From the NCBI RefSeq assembly GCF_000737705.1, contig NZ_JPRH01000004.1, positions 62,001 to 126,000 on the forward strand: DNA of 64,000 bases, read 5' to 3'. Position numbers and translations under genes: made by a program. Shown one piece after another: positions 25,720 to 34,127 of the stretch (the stretch's first letter is position 1; each line of letters starts with the position of its first letter). The notes under the pieces were generated by a model. It searched no databases. It was not told where the DNA came from and saw only the letters and a list, made by a program, of their open reading frames with translations. This DNA comes from Chryseobacterium soli (lineage in GTDB: Bacteria > Bacteroidota > Bacteroidia > Flavobacteriales > Weeksellaceae).

Positions 25720-25740
25720 CGCTCAAATTTTAATATAACT

Positions 25741-26931
25741 ATGCAGACGAGCTCTACGAACGGTATTTCAAGAACGGTAATTTGGCTGATGGCAATTATT
25801 TCAGGACTTGTAGTAGCCAACAATTATTACAATCAGCCATTACTGGCCCTTATTTCCAATGATTTGAAAGTTTCTGAAAGTGCAGCCAGTAAAATTTCTG
25901 TTCTTACCCAGGTTGGATATGCTGTTGGATTATTAATGATTGTTCCGTTGGGAGATAAATTCTTTCGTAAAAGACTCATTCTGATTGATCTTTTTTTAGT
26001 GTTCGGTTCATTATTATGGATGACGTTCGCTACTCAATTATGGATGCTGTATGCAGCCAGTTTATTGATTGGTGCAACGTCTGTCATACCTCAGTTATTT
26101 ATACCAATTGCGGCAGAACTCTCCTCTGATAAAGAAAAATCTTCCAATATCGGAGTCGTAATGTCAGGGTTGTTATTGGGAATTCTTTTATCCCGGTTTA
26201 TAGGTGGAATTGTAGGAGATGTCTGGGGTTGGAGAGCCATGTTTGGGATTGCCGCAGGACTCATGATCCTGGTCTGGCTGGCAGTGTATAAAATGCTTCC
26301 AGAAATGCAGCCTAATTTCAAAGGCAGTTATAAAGAATTGATGCGCTCTGTGGCTCATTTAGCAAGAACACAGCCTATTTTACAGCTGGCATCTTTTCGC
26401 GGAGCTATGGCTTTTGGATCGATGTGTGCCTTGTTTACAACGTTAGTCTTTCATATGGAAAAACCTCCGTTCAATGCAGGGGCTTCTGTTGTCGGAAGTT
26501 TCGGATTGGCAGGTGCTGTAGGTGCCTTAGCGGCGGCTAAAGTAGGAAAGCTTCAGAAATATTTAGATATCAATAGAATCATTGTATATGCATTGCTGAT
26601 CGTTTTAATAAGCTGGGGATTCACCTATTTTGCAGGAGAAACTTACTGGGGGCTGATTGTAGGTGTGATCCTGGTTGATCTGGGAGTACAGTCAAGTCAT
26701 ATCATGAACCAGACCAATTATTTCTTAATAAAAACCAATGCAGTGAACAGATTGAACACCGTGTATATGGTTTGCTATTTTATCGGCGGTTCTCTGGGAA
26801 CCTGGCTGGCTTCTGTTGCCTGGCATTATGCCCAGTGGGACGGTGTTTGCCTCGTGGGGGCAAGTTTTGGTTTGTTAGCATTAATCGCTCATGTGCTGTT
26901 TAGCAGAAGGGTTAATGCATCTCAATCTTAG
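25741..26931 (+). CDS. MFS transporter
   Basis: 396 residues, about 12 hydrophobic helices, inner membrane. The start MQTSSTNGISRTVIWLMAII is chosen over the TTG 24 bases upstream. YYNQPLLALI, the GDKFFRKRLILID loop after helix 2 and the WGWRAMFGIAAGL region after helix 5 place it with drug/sugar exporters of the AraJ/YdhP-like branch. The substrate is unknown. Divergent transcription from the NrtR-like gene suggests control by that regulator. It converges with HxlR 23 bases downstream. Confidence 0.88.
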   Translation: MQTSSTNGISRTVIWLMAIISGLVVANNYYNQPLLALISNDLKVSESAASKISVLTQVGYAVGLLMIVPLGDKFFRKRLILIDLFLVFGSLLWMTFATQLWMLYAASLLIGATSVIPQLFIPIAAELSSDKEKSSNIGVVMSGLLLGILLSRFIGGIVGDVWGWRAMFGIAAGLMILVWLAVYKMLPEMQPNFKGSYKELMRSVAHLARTQPILQLASFRGAMAFGSMCALFTTLVFHMEKPPFNAGASVVGSFGLAGAVGALAAAKVGKLQKYLDINRIIVYALLIVLISWGFTYFAGETYWGLIVGVILVDLGVQSSHIMNQTNYFLIKTNAVNRLNTVYMVCYFIGGSLGTWLASVAWHYAQWDGVCLVGASFGLLALIAHVLFSRRVNASQS

Positions 26932-26954
26932 CATGACAACAAATTATATATTTT

Positions 26955-27329
26955 TTAATTTTCATGGTTATTTCCATGAAGCAATTCTTTGTGCTTATTT
27001 CCCCATTTTTCCAGTTCTTCCCATATGGGGATCAGCTCTCTGGCAATATCAGTGAGCTCATAATCTACTCTTGGTGGTACTTGTGCATGTACCGTTCTTT
27101 TTACAAGTGCCTCTTTTTCCAGCTCTCTCAGTTGTAGGGTAAGCATTCGTTCGGTGATGCCACAGATACGGTCGCGGACTTCACTGAAGCGTAATTTCCC
27201 ATCTTTAAGTCTGTTCAAAATCAGGAGTTTCCATCTTCCGCCGATTCTGCATACTGCATAGGAGAGGTCACATTCCTGGATGTACTTTTTATTGATGTTA
27301 TTCGTCGAATTTTCCTTTATTTTCCCCAT
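26955..27329 (-). CDS. HxlR family transcriptional regulator
   Basis: 124 residues from the ATG at 27329. The HxlR winged helix is clear: CDLSYAVCRIGGRWKLLILN, RFSEVRDRICGITERMLTLQ, LREL and the wing RTVHAQVPPRVDYELTD. The conserved N-terminal cysteine, often a redox or thiol sensor, is present, with a second Cys seven residues on. It diverges from an alpha/beta hydrolase and MFS pair, which are its likely targets. Confidence 0.93.
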   Translation of the reverse strand: MGKIKENSTNNINKKYIQECDLSYAVCRIGGRWKLLILNRLKDGKLRFSEVRDRICGITERMLTLQLRELEKEALVKRTVHAQVPPRVDYELTDIARELIPIWEELEKWGNKHKELLHGNNHEN

Positions 27330-27334
27330 AGCTT

Positions 27335-27401
27335 ACAAATTTGTTAGTACCATACAATTCGCTGTATACAGTGCAAATGTAAGGTTTGAAATTTAATTTT
27401 G
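27335..27401. promoter_or_regulatory. Divergent HxlR/hydrolase control region
   Basis: The spacer holds the perfect palindromes ACAAATTTGT (27335-27344) and CTGTATACAG (27362-27371). It also has exact -7 boxes TACATTTG for hxlR on the minus strand (27374-27381) and TAATTTTG on the plus strand (27394-27401). The layout fits autoregulation plus control of the hydrolase operon. Confidence 0.55.
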
Positions 27402-27497
27402 TACTCAGAAACTGAAAATAGTCAGCAGTTCGGGGAATCATAGCGCTTACATTCCTTTTAATTGAGAATATTATATAACATAAAAAATAAAAAAATA

Positions 27498-28424
27498 ATG
27501 CAATTAACATCACCTATCAATAAAATCATCAATCATTTAGAAAAAATACAATCATTCAATGCACAGGACCCGTTAGATGATACCCGGAAATATCTGGAAA
27601 CCATGACGCTTCAGCTTAGTGAAAAGAAGGAACCGGTTGCAATGATAGAAGAGCTGAATGTTCCTCAGGAAAATCATCAGATTCCAATTCGTATCTATCG
27701 TCCGAAAGGAAAAAGGCCTGAAAATTCATCAGCCATTATTTATATTCACGGCGGATGGTTCATTGCCGGTAGTTTTGAAACCCATGATGCGGTGGTCCGG
27801 AAATTAGCTAATCAAACAGGATCGGTCATCATCTTTGTAGACTATCGACTGGCCCCGGAACATCCTTTTCCTGCAGGTCTGAATGACTGTATCGACATCG
27901 TCAAATGGGTTGCCGATCATGCTAAATCTTTGGGAATTGACAGAAATCAAGTCGGAATTATAGGCGACAGTGCAGGAGGAGCCCTTGCAACAAGTGTTTC
28001 AGCACAGGTAGGAGAACTGCTGAAATTTCAGGCACTCATCTATCCGGCTGCTGATAACCAGCTCAATACGAAATCGTGGGAAACCTATGAAACAGGTCCT
28101 GTCTTAAACAAGGAAGGCGGTATCCAGGCCTGGGAATGGTATCATCCGGAAGGGAAAAACAATCCGGATCCTTTAGCAGTACCTATTTTAATTAAAGATT
28201 TTAAAAATACCCCACCTACATTAGTTCTTATAGCAGAACATGATGCTTTAAAGGATGAAGGGGAAAAACTGGCACAGCATATGAAAAATGCAGGAGTTTC
28301 TGTGCAAACCAGTTTTTATAAAGATATGGTTCATGGTTTTATGCATATGGGAGCTATTCTGAATGAAACACAAGCCGCTATAGATGAAATTGCAGTCTTT
28401 GCCCATGAAAATTTAGAACAGTAA
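27498..28424 (+). CDS. Alpha/beta hydrolase (HSL/GDXG esterase family)
   Basis: 308 residues from the ATG at 27498 (MQLTSPINKIINHLEKIQSF). The oxyanion-hole motif IYIHGGWFIAGSFETHD and nucleophile elbow GIIGDSAGGALATS define the hormone-sensitive-lipase-like family. The catalytic Asp is probably in LIAEHDALKDEG and the His in DMVHGFMHMG. Likely a carboxylesterase on small esters. The next gene, an MFS exporter, starts 2 bases after the stop, and an HxlR regulator diverges upstream, so a detoxification pair is plausible. Confidence 0.9.
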   Translation: MQLTSPINKIINHLEKIQSFNAQDPLDDTRKYLETMTLQLSEKKEPVAMIEELNVPQENHQIPIRIYRPKGKRPENSSAIIYIHGGWFIAGSFETHDAVVRKLANQTGSVIIFVDYRLAPEHPFPAGLNDCIDIVKWVADHAKSLGIDRNQVGIIGDSAGGALATSVSAQVGELLKFQALIYPAADNQLNTKSWETYETGPVLNKEGGIQAWEWYHPEGKNNPDPLAVPILIKDFKNTPPTLVLIAEHDALKDEGEKLAQHMKNAGVSVQTSFYKDMVHGFMHMGAILNETQAAIDEIAVFAHENLEQ

Positions 28425-28426
28425 AA

Positions 28427-29593
28427 ATGAAGAAATTTGCTTACATAGGATGTTTAGGGTTTATTGCCGTCATCACCACCGAATTCGGCGTGATTGGAAT
28501 TCTGCCACAGCTTGCAGAACATTATCAGATCAGCATCGACAAAGCGGGATATCTGTTAAGTGCCTTTGCCTTAATTATTGCAATGACAGGACCTTTTATG
28601 ACCTTACTTACTTCAGGTTTTGACCGTAAAAAGCTCATGTTGGCTGCCATTGCCATATTTCTTGTCACAGGAGTTGTCTCCTCATTCTCACCGCCTTTCT
28701 GGCTACTGATGCTGGTGAGGGTTTTACCTGCATTTTTACAGCCGGTTTATATTGCGACGGCCTTATCTGTTGCGATTTCCAAAGCAGATAAGAAACATGA
28801 AAATCAGCTTATGGGGATTGTATTCAGTGGAGTAGCGATTGCAATGGTAACGACCGTACCTTTTGCAACATGGGTGGCCAGTATGTATACTTTTGAATAC
28901 TCATTCATCATCCAAACTATAGTAAGTATCATTGCATTGGCTGCAATTTACCTATCGCTTCCTTCTATGCCGGTAAAAGAAAAAAAATCATACGGAAGTC
29001 AACTGAAAATATTGACTCAGCCTGTTTTTATAACCAGCACAGCCATGAATTTTTTCATGATCACCGCTTGGTTTTCTACCTACAGCTATTTTGCAGACTA
29101 TCTGAACAAAGCAAAAGGAATGGACGGTACTATGATCAGCTATATGCTTTTCCTGTTCGGAATTGTGGGTGTTTTTGCAAACTGGATTGCCGGAAAAATG
29201 CTGAGCAAAAGTATTCCTAAAACGACTGCTTTTTTTCTCTCCGGAACACTCATCATGCCTGTTTTACTGTATGTTTCAGGTGATCATTTAATCAGCAATA
29301 TGATTTGTATTGTCATCTGGGGATTTATGTACTCTCCGAGTTTCCTGAATGCTTCCACTTATATGATTTCTTCAGTGCCGGGTTCCATGGAATTTGCCAA
29401 TAGTCTGGCCACTTCTTTCGGAAATCTGGGTGTTACATTAGGTACGACTTTAGGCGGCTGGATGATTGTCTCTAAGGGAGTGGCGTATAATCCGTGGATC
29501 GGATTTGTTTTCGGCCTGCTGGCTTTCCTGATGATGATTGTGAGAACAGTTTTGGAAAGAAGAGAAAAAATAATGCTTCCCTGCCAGCAATAA
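28427..29593 (+). CDS. MFS transporter (DHA1/AraJ type)
   Basis: 388 residues with about 12 membrane helices. ITTEFGVIGILPQLAEHYQI and KAGYLLSAFALIIAMTGPF are typical of DHA1 exporters of the AraJ/YdeA group. It starts 2 bases after the esterase stop, so it is the second gene of an operon divergent from hxlR. The substrate is unknown; efflux of a hydrophobic or electrophilic compound is a reasonable guess. Confidence 0.88.
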   Translation: MKKFAYIGCLGFIAVITTEFGVIGILPQLAEHYQISIDKAGYLLSAFALIIAMTGPFMTLLTSGFDRKKLMLAAIAIFLVTGVVSSFSPPFWLLMLVRVLPAFLQPVYIATALSVAISKADKKHENQLMGIVFSGVAIAMVTTVPFATWVASMYTFEYSFIIQTIVSIIALAAIYLSLPSMPVKEKKSYGSQLKILTQPVFITSTAMNFFMITAWFSTYSYFADYLNKAKGMDGTMISYMLFLFGIVGVFANWIAGKMLSKSIPKTTAFFLSGTLIMPVLLYVSGDHLISNMICIVIWGFMYSPSFLNASTYMISSVPGSMEFANSLATSFGNLGVTLGTTLGGWMIVSKGVAYNPWIGFVFGLLAFLMMIVRTVLERREKIMLPCQQ

Positions 29594-29629
29594 ATTGTAA
29601 TAAATCTTGTTACAATGGATGATAAGCCT

Positions 29630-29637
29630 TAATTTTG
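29630..29637 (+). promoter_or_regulatory. Candidate -7 element of the DsbA-like gene
   Basis: TAATTTTG matches TAnnTTTG, 43 bases before the ATG at 29681. A 7-bp inverted repeat ATTGTAA/TTACAAT (29594-29616) lies just upstream and may be an operator or weak terminator. Confidence 0.45.
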
Positions 29638-29680
29638 ATAAGATTAAAAAATCGATCAAGAATTAAAATTAAAAGAAAAA

Positions 29681-30379
29681 ATGAAAGTAGAAATCTGGTC
29701 TGATGTGATGTGCCCTTTTTGCTATATCGGAAAACATAATTTTGAAAAAGCCCTTGAAAACCTACCCTTTAAAAATGAAGTGGAAGTAGAGTGGAAGAGC
29801 TTTCAGCTGGACCCAACCCTGAATCCTTCCGAAACAAAAACTACCGTAGAATATTTTAAGGAAAAAAAGGGAATTCCCGAAGCTCAGGCCAGCCAGATGG
29901 TAAGCCAGGTAGCGCAGATGGGACAAATGGCAGAAATTGATTTTAATTTTGAAAAAGCATTAATTACCAATACATTCCCGGCCCACAGACTGATTCACTT
30001 AGCCAAAAAACATAATCTTTCTTCAGAAGTAGAAGAAGCATTGTTTGAAGCTCATTTCATTGACGGTGAAAATGTGGGATCTATTGATCTTTTGGTTTCT
30101 ATTGCAGAAAAACTGGGAATTGATAAGGAAGAAGCACAGAAAGTCTTAAATTCTGATACGTTCGATCAAGAGGTTAATCAGGATATTGCTGATGCCCAAA
30201 ACAACGGGATTACAGGCGTTCCTTTCTTTGTTCTGAACGGTAAATATGCAGTTTCCGGGGCACAACCTGTGGAAACTTTTGTAAATGCCTTACAGCAGAC
30301 ATACAATGAAACGGTAAGTCCATTTAAAGATCTTTCTGACGGCGGCACTTCATGTGATGCCGATGGATGCAGTATTTAA
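29681..30379 (+). CDS. DsbA family oxidoreductase (FrnE-like)
   Basis: 232-residue thioredoxin-fold protein without a signal peptide, so cytoplasmic. The active site is SDVMCPFCYIGK (CxxC as CPFC), the cis-Pro loop is GITGVPFFVLNGKYAVSGAQ, and an insert of helices sits between. The tail SCDADGCSI carries extra cysteines, as in FrnE, where C-terminal cysteines join disulfide exchange. FrnE proteins are disulfide isomerases linked to oxidative stress. The next gene begins 12 bases later. Confidence 0.9.
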   Translation: MKVEIWSDVMCPFCYIGKHNFEKALENLPFKNEVEVEWKSFQLDPTLNPSETKTTVEYFKEKKGIPEAQASQMVSQVAQMGQMAEIDFNFEKALITNTFPAHRLIHLAKKHNLSSEVEEALFEAHFIDGENVGSIDLLVSIAEKLGIDKEEAQKVLNSDTFDQEVNQDIADAQNNGITGVPFFVLNGKYAVSGAQPVETFVNALQQTYNETVSPFKDLSDGGTSCDADGCSI

Positions 30380-30391
30380 TCTATTGTATTG

Positions 30392-30973
30392 ATGATAAAG
30401 ATTAACGACGAACTTCAGTACCTCGTTTCAGATACTCTTTTTGTGTTTGCATTAGATTCAGAAGCAGGAAAAGTTTTTGATGATAAAAATAAACTCGTTA
30501 CCGGTATTGGAAAAGTAAATGCCGCTATCGAACTGACGAAAGAAATTCATCTCAGAAGACCTCAGTTAATTGTCAACCTGGGTTCTGCAGGCAGCCAAAG
30601 CTTTCAGAAAGGTGAGGTAGTATGCTGTACAAAATTTATCCAGCGGGACATGGATGTAAGAGGACTTGGATTCAGTTTGTATGAAACACCACTGTCCGGA
30701 ATTCCTCCCGTTTTGGAATATGGCCACCAGATGCAGGGTTTACACGAAGGAATTTGTGGAAGTGGAGACAGTTTTGAAATGAACCATTCCGAAACAGAGT
30801 ATACGATTGTAGATATGGAAGCCTATCCGCTGGCTTTAGTCGCAATGAAGGAAAATATTCCGTTTCTGTGCTTAAAATACATTTCAGATGATGCAGGAAG
30901 TGATGCAGCAGATGACTGGGCGGTACAGGTGCATTTAGCCTCTGAAGCTTTTAAGAAAATATTATTCTCATAA
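30392..30973 (+). CDS. Nucleosidase (MTA/SAH nucleosidase-like)
   Basis: 193 residues from the ATG at 30392. The phosphorylase/nucleosidase fold is seen in GIGKVNAAIELTKEIHLRRP, LIVNLGSAGS, the substrate-binding VDMEAYPLALVAMKENIPF (Met-Glu pair), and the catalytic Asp region YISDDAGSDAADDW. It would hydrolyse the N-glycosidic bond of a purine nucleoside, perhaps 5'-methylthioadenosine or S-adenosylhomocysteine. It is shorter than classical Pfs (about 230), so the exact substrate is open. Confidence 0.82.
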   Translation: MIKINDELQYLVSDTLFVFALDSEAGKVFDDKNKLVTGIGKVNAAIELTKEIHLRRPQLIVNLGSAGSQSFQKGEVVCCTKFIQRDMDVRGLGFSLYETPLSGIPPVLEYGHQMQGLHEGICGSGDSFEMNHSETEYTIVDMEAYPLALVAMKENIPFLCLKYISDDAGSDAADDWAVQVHLASEAFKKILFS

Positions 30974-30982
30974 TTCATCAAC

Positions 30983-31009
30983 AAATCCTGAAGAAAAACT
31001 TCAGGATTT
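30983..31009 (+). terminator. Rho-independent terminator
   Basis: Perfect 11-bp stem AAATCCTGAAG/CTTCAGGATTT with an A5 loop and the T-rich tail TTTATTTT, right after the nucleosidase gene. Confidence 0.85.
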
Positions 31010-31049
31010 TATTTTCTATTTGTATTTTTACATTCCTTCGTCTCCTACT

Positions 31050-31844
31050 ATGAAAATTACTTTTTACCAGCCGATTCATCCTATCCTTAAAAAATATATG
31101 GAAGGATATTATTTTATGGAAAAAGACGAAGCTCATGAACCTGTTCGATACCTCACATTTCCGGATAATTATTTTATTCTGTCGGCCTGTCAGGATGTAG
31201 TCATTACTCAGGATAAAGGCTGGCTGGAAATTCATCGCTCTTCTTCAGAAAATATAGTGATTGACTTTGTTTCCCGATGTTCTGTGCCTACCGAAATTTG
31301 TTATGCACAGTCTGTAAATGAAATTACCGTTTATTATAAACCATTAGGGATGTATCATTTTTTTGATGCAGACAGCGCTGATGATTTGCAGGAGGTAATC
31401 CATCTTTCAGATTTTAAAGAAATCATGAATGGTATTTTAAAGGAAACCGATAGAAAAAAACAGATTGAAATGCTGGAAAAATACTGGCTTTCAAAATTCC
31501 AGCAGAAAACATTGGCATTACCTTATACAATCCTTGAAGATTTTGAGTCTGAACTCAGTATTGAAGAAATTGCTTCCAAAAACAATATTACCCGGCAGTA
31601 CCTCAATAAAATATCGAAACGATATTTAGGAAAACCTGCCTCTGAATTCAGGAAAATCCAACGATTCCGTAACGTACTGATTTCAAATAAGAAGTCCAGG
31701 AACCTCACAGAGCTTTCCTATGAACATCTTTTTTATGACCAGTCTCATCTTATTAAAGATTTTAGAGAGCTGACCAAAATAAGTCCCGGAAAGTTCTTTG
31801 AACATGTGGATACAGAACAGAATACGGTCTGGCTGTTTATTTAA
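31050..31844 (+). CDS. AraC family transcriptional regulator
   Basis: 264 residues from the ATG at 31050 (MKITFYQPIHPILKKYMEGY). The N-terminal sensor half is followed by two HTH units: IEEIASKNNITRQYLNKISK and ELSYEHLFYDQSHLIKDFRE, ending KISPGKFFEH. It resembles the AraC protein at 0.7 kb in layout. Neighbours are a terminated nucleosidase unit upstream and an S41 peptidase downstream, which has its own -7 box, so the target is unclear. Confidence 0.9.
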   Translation: MKITFYQPIHPILKKYMEGYYFMEKDEAHEPVRYLTFPDNYFILSACQDVVITQDKGWLEIHRSSSENIVIDFVSRCSVPTEICYAQSVNEITVYYKPLGMYHFFDADSADDLQEVIHLSDFKEIMNGILKETDRKKQIEMLEKYWLSKFQQKTLALPYTILEDFESELSIEEIASKNNITRQYLNKISKRYLGKPASEFRKIQRFRNVLISNKKSRNLTELSYEHLFYDQSHLIKDFRELTKISPGKFFEHVDTEQNTVWLFI

Positions 31845-31881
31845 GTTTCCATTTTTACAATGTTCGTGGTTTTCATTGAAA

Positions 31882-31889
31882 TACTTTTG
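31882..31889 (+). promoter_or_regulatory. Candidate -7 element of the S41 peptidase operon
   Basis: TACTTTTG matches TAnnTTTG and lies 25 bases before the start at 31915. Confidence 0.55.
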
Positions 31890-31914
31890 TCTAAACATTA
31901 TAACCTAATTTCAA

Positions 31915-32925
31915 ATGAAAAAATTGTTAGTTGGAGCTTTCCTTTTCCATTCCTTATTTTCTTATGCACAGAGAAATAATGATGCAGCTGTATTTTCTGA
32001 TATCAAAGAAAAAGTGAAGGCTTATTATGTGGATCCTCAGGCCTATAAAAAAGTAGATTCTTTATTTCAGAGCGAATCTAAAAACGAGTCCTTTACTCAG
32101 TTGAATAAAAAAGATTTAGCAGCATTGCTCACGCAAAAACTGAGAACGGTAATTAAGGATAAACATTTTTTTGTGAAATATCTTGAAAACTATAACCATG
32201 AAAAGCCTATCAATAATAAAGAGCGTGAGAAATCAGATAATTTCCACAACAGCCTCGAAAATTTCGGTTTTGAACAGGTACAGCGTTTGGAAGGAAACAT
32301 CGGATATATTAATTTTAAAGGGTTTGCAACCGTTGAATCCAGCAAAAAAATAGTAGCTGCCACGATGGATTTTGTGGCCAATACCAATTCTTTGATCATT
32401 GATCTTAGGGAAAACGGAGGTGGAGATAATGAGATGCTTCTTTTATTCTGCAGCTACTTTTTTGATCAAAAAACAGAATTGTATACTACCTATTTCAGGC
32501 ATACCAATCAAACAGTACACAACACTACACAATCTGAAGTTGCAGGACAGAAATATCTTCATAAAAAAATCTATATTCTTACAAGCAAAAAAACTTTTTC
32601 TGCAGGTGAAGGGCTTGCCTACTTTTTGCAGCAGTATAAATTAGCTGAAATTATTGGAGAAAAAACAGGCGGTGCAGCGAATCCGGTAAAAGATTTCATT
32701 ATTCAGAATCAATATTTATTGCTTGTTCCGGCAGGAAAAATAACAGCTTCTATCAGCCATAAAAATTGGAATCATACAGGAGTAATTCCCGATCAGGAAG
32801 TAAAAGCTGAAAATGCTTTGCAGACAGCACATGCCACAGCTTTAAAAAATATTTTACAGACAGACACAAAAACAGAATTAAGCATACCCGAAATAAAAAA
32901 TCTTATTAATACATTAGAGCAATAA
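31915..32925 (+). CDS. S41 family (tail-specific) peptidase, secreted
   Basis: 336 residues with a Sec signal peptide (MKKLLVGAFLFHSLFSYAQ). The peptidase domain is recognised by GNIGYINFKGFATVESSKKI, NSLIIDLRENGGG and the serine region TSKKTFSAGEGLAYFLQQYK, followed by EKTGGAANP. No PDZ domain is visible, so it is a compact member similar to eukaryotic IRBP-like or TSP-like enzymes in Bacteroidota. It acts in the periplasm or outside. A GNAT gene begins on the base after its stop codon. Confidence 0.87.
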   Translation: MKKLLVGAFLFHSLFSYAQRNNDAAVFSDIKEKVKAYYVDPQAYKKVDSLFQSESKNESFTQLNKKDLAALLTQKLRTVIKDKHFFVKYLENYNHEKPINNKEREKSDNFHNSLENFGFEQVQRLEGNIGYINFKGFATVESSKKIVAATMDFVANTNSLIIDLRENGGGDNEMLLLFCSYFFDQKTELYTTYFRHTNQTVHNTTQSEVAGQKYLHKKIYILTSKKTFSAGEGLAYFLQQYKLAEIIGEKTGGAANPVKDFIIQNQYLLLVPAGKITASISHKNWNHTGVIPDQEVKAENALQTAHATALKNILQTDTKTELSIPEIKNLINTLEQ

Positions 32926-33456
32926 ATGGAGCACATGTCATCAATAATCATTCAAACAGCAGGAATAAAAGACCTTGAAACCATCCAAAATATTGGCAGG
33001 CAGACTTTCTCTGAAACTTTTTCAGAAAATAATTCTGAGGAAGCCATGAAAAAATATCTGGAAGAAAGTTTCAGTACAGAAAAAGTGCAGTCAGAATTAA
33101 ATAATCCTGATTCTCATTTCTTCATTGCCTGGGAAGAAGATAATCCGGTTGGCTATTTAAAAGTGAATTCCGGGAAGGCGCAGACGGAAATGCAGGATGA
33201 AACCAGTCTTGAAATTGAGCGTATCTACGTTAAAAAAAGCTATCACGGGAAAAAAGTAGGCCAGCTTCTATATGATCAGGCACTGGAAACAGCACGCAGC
33301 TTGCAAAAATCCTATCTTTGGCTCGGTGTTTGGGAACAAAACGAAAGAGCTTTGAACTTTTACAGAAAAAATGGATTTGTAGAGTTCGACAAACATATAT
33401 TTGTACTGGGTGACGATGAACAGACCGATCTGATGATGAAAAAAATATTGGAATAA
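32926..33456 (+). CDS. GNAT family N-acetyltransferase
   Basis: 176 residues. The acetyl-CoA-binding motif A is LEIERIYVKKSYHGKKVGQL (R/Q-x-x-G-x-G/A as YHGKKVG). ERALNFYRKNGFVEFDKHIF is the typical C-terminal GNAT part. It resembles spermidine/spermine or ribosomal-type GNATs of the PaiA kind (FSETFSEN near the N-terminus). The acceptor is unknown. It directly abuts the peptidase gene and precedes a Crp gene by 12 bases, so the three are probably one operon. Confidence 0.88.
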   Translation: MEHMSSIIIQTAGIKDLETIQNIGRQTFSETFSENNSEEAMKKYLEESFSTEKVQSELNNPDSHFFIAWEEDNPVGYLKVNSGKAQTEMQDETSLEIERIYVKKSYHGKKVGQLLYDQALETARSLQKSYLWLGVWEQNERALNFYRKNGFVEFDKHIFVLGDDEQTDLMMKKILE

Positions 33457-33468
33457 AATAAAACTATT

Positions 33469-34035
33469 GTGAAAGAATTTTTAGAACAGATTAATCAGTA
33501 CTATCCGCTGTCAGATAAAACAGTGGCTGCGCTTATGGATATCTGTTCCATAGAAAGGTACGATAAGAATACACTGCTCTTGGAATCCGGGGCAATGGCG
33601 AGATCGTATTATTTCATCAAGTCCGGGCTGGTGGGCTATTACACTACAGATGAACAGGGAAATACTATTTATAAAATTTTCTTTGAGGAAAACAGTTTTG
33701 TGGCTTCAACTTCGGCTATTATTAAAGCAGAACCCAGCGATTTTAATATCGTAGCTTTAGAAGACTGCACCGTGATACAATATCCGGCTAAAGCGTATAG
33801 AGATTTGCTTCATCAATACCATGATCTGGCGTTGTTTCATATGCATTATTTAGAGAAAAACTGGGTCGTCAAAAAAGAACCCCTTGAAATATCTTTAAAA
33901 TATGAAACGGCAAAACAGCGTTATCTGTTGTTACTTGAAAATACATCATTATATAACCGGCTGAAACAGCATCACATCGCTTCCTATTTAGGAATTACCC
34001 CCACCCAGCTGAGCCGCATAAAAAAAGAAATATAG
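33469..34035 (+). CDS. Crp/Fnr family transcriptional regulator
   Basis: 188 residues with a GTG start at 33469 (VKEFLEQINQYYPLSDKTVA). The sensor domain includes LLESGAMARSYYFIKSGLVG, and the C-terminal HTH is HHIASYLGITPTQLSRIKKE. No Fe-S cysteines are present. It is the last gene of the peptidase-GNAT-crp unit and is followed by a hairpin. It belongs to the same flavobacterial Crp group as the genes at 12 and 14 kb. Confidence 0.9.
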   Translation: MKEFLEQINQYYPLSDKTVAALMDICSIERYDKNTLLLESGAMARSYYFIKSGLVGYYTTDEQGNTIYKIFFEENSFVASTSAIIKAEPSDFNIVALEDCTVIQYPAKAYRDLLHQYHDLALFHMHYLEKNWVVKKEPLEISLKYETAKQRYLLLLENTSLYNRLKQHHIASYLGITPTQLSRIKKEI

Positions 34036-34039
34036 TTAC

Positions 34040-34067
34040 AAAAGCTTCAACATATGTTGAGGTTTTT
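34040..34067 (+). terminator. Rho-independent terminator
   Basis: 12-bp stem with two G-U type pairs (arms AAAAGCTTCAAC and GTTGAGGTTTTT), loop ATAT, T-tract at the 3' side, directly after the Crp gene. Confidence 0.75.
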
Positions 34068-34082
34068 GTATTTTATCTGAGG

Positions 34083-34090
34083 TAAGTTTG
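34083..34090 (+). promoter_or_regulatory. Candidate -7 element of the esterase gene
   Basis: TAAGTTTG matches TAnnTTTG, 37 bases before the ATG at 34128. Confidence 0.55.
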
Positions 34091-34127
34091 TACCAGCAAA
34101 TTCAATTAATCATTAAACAGTTATCAT

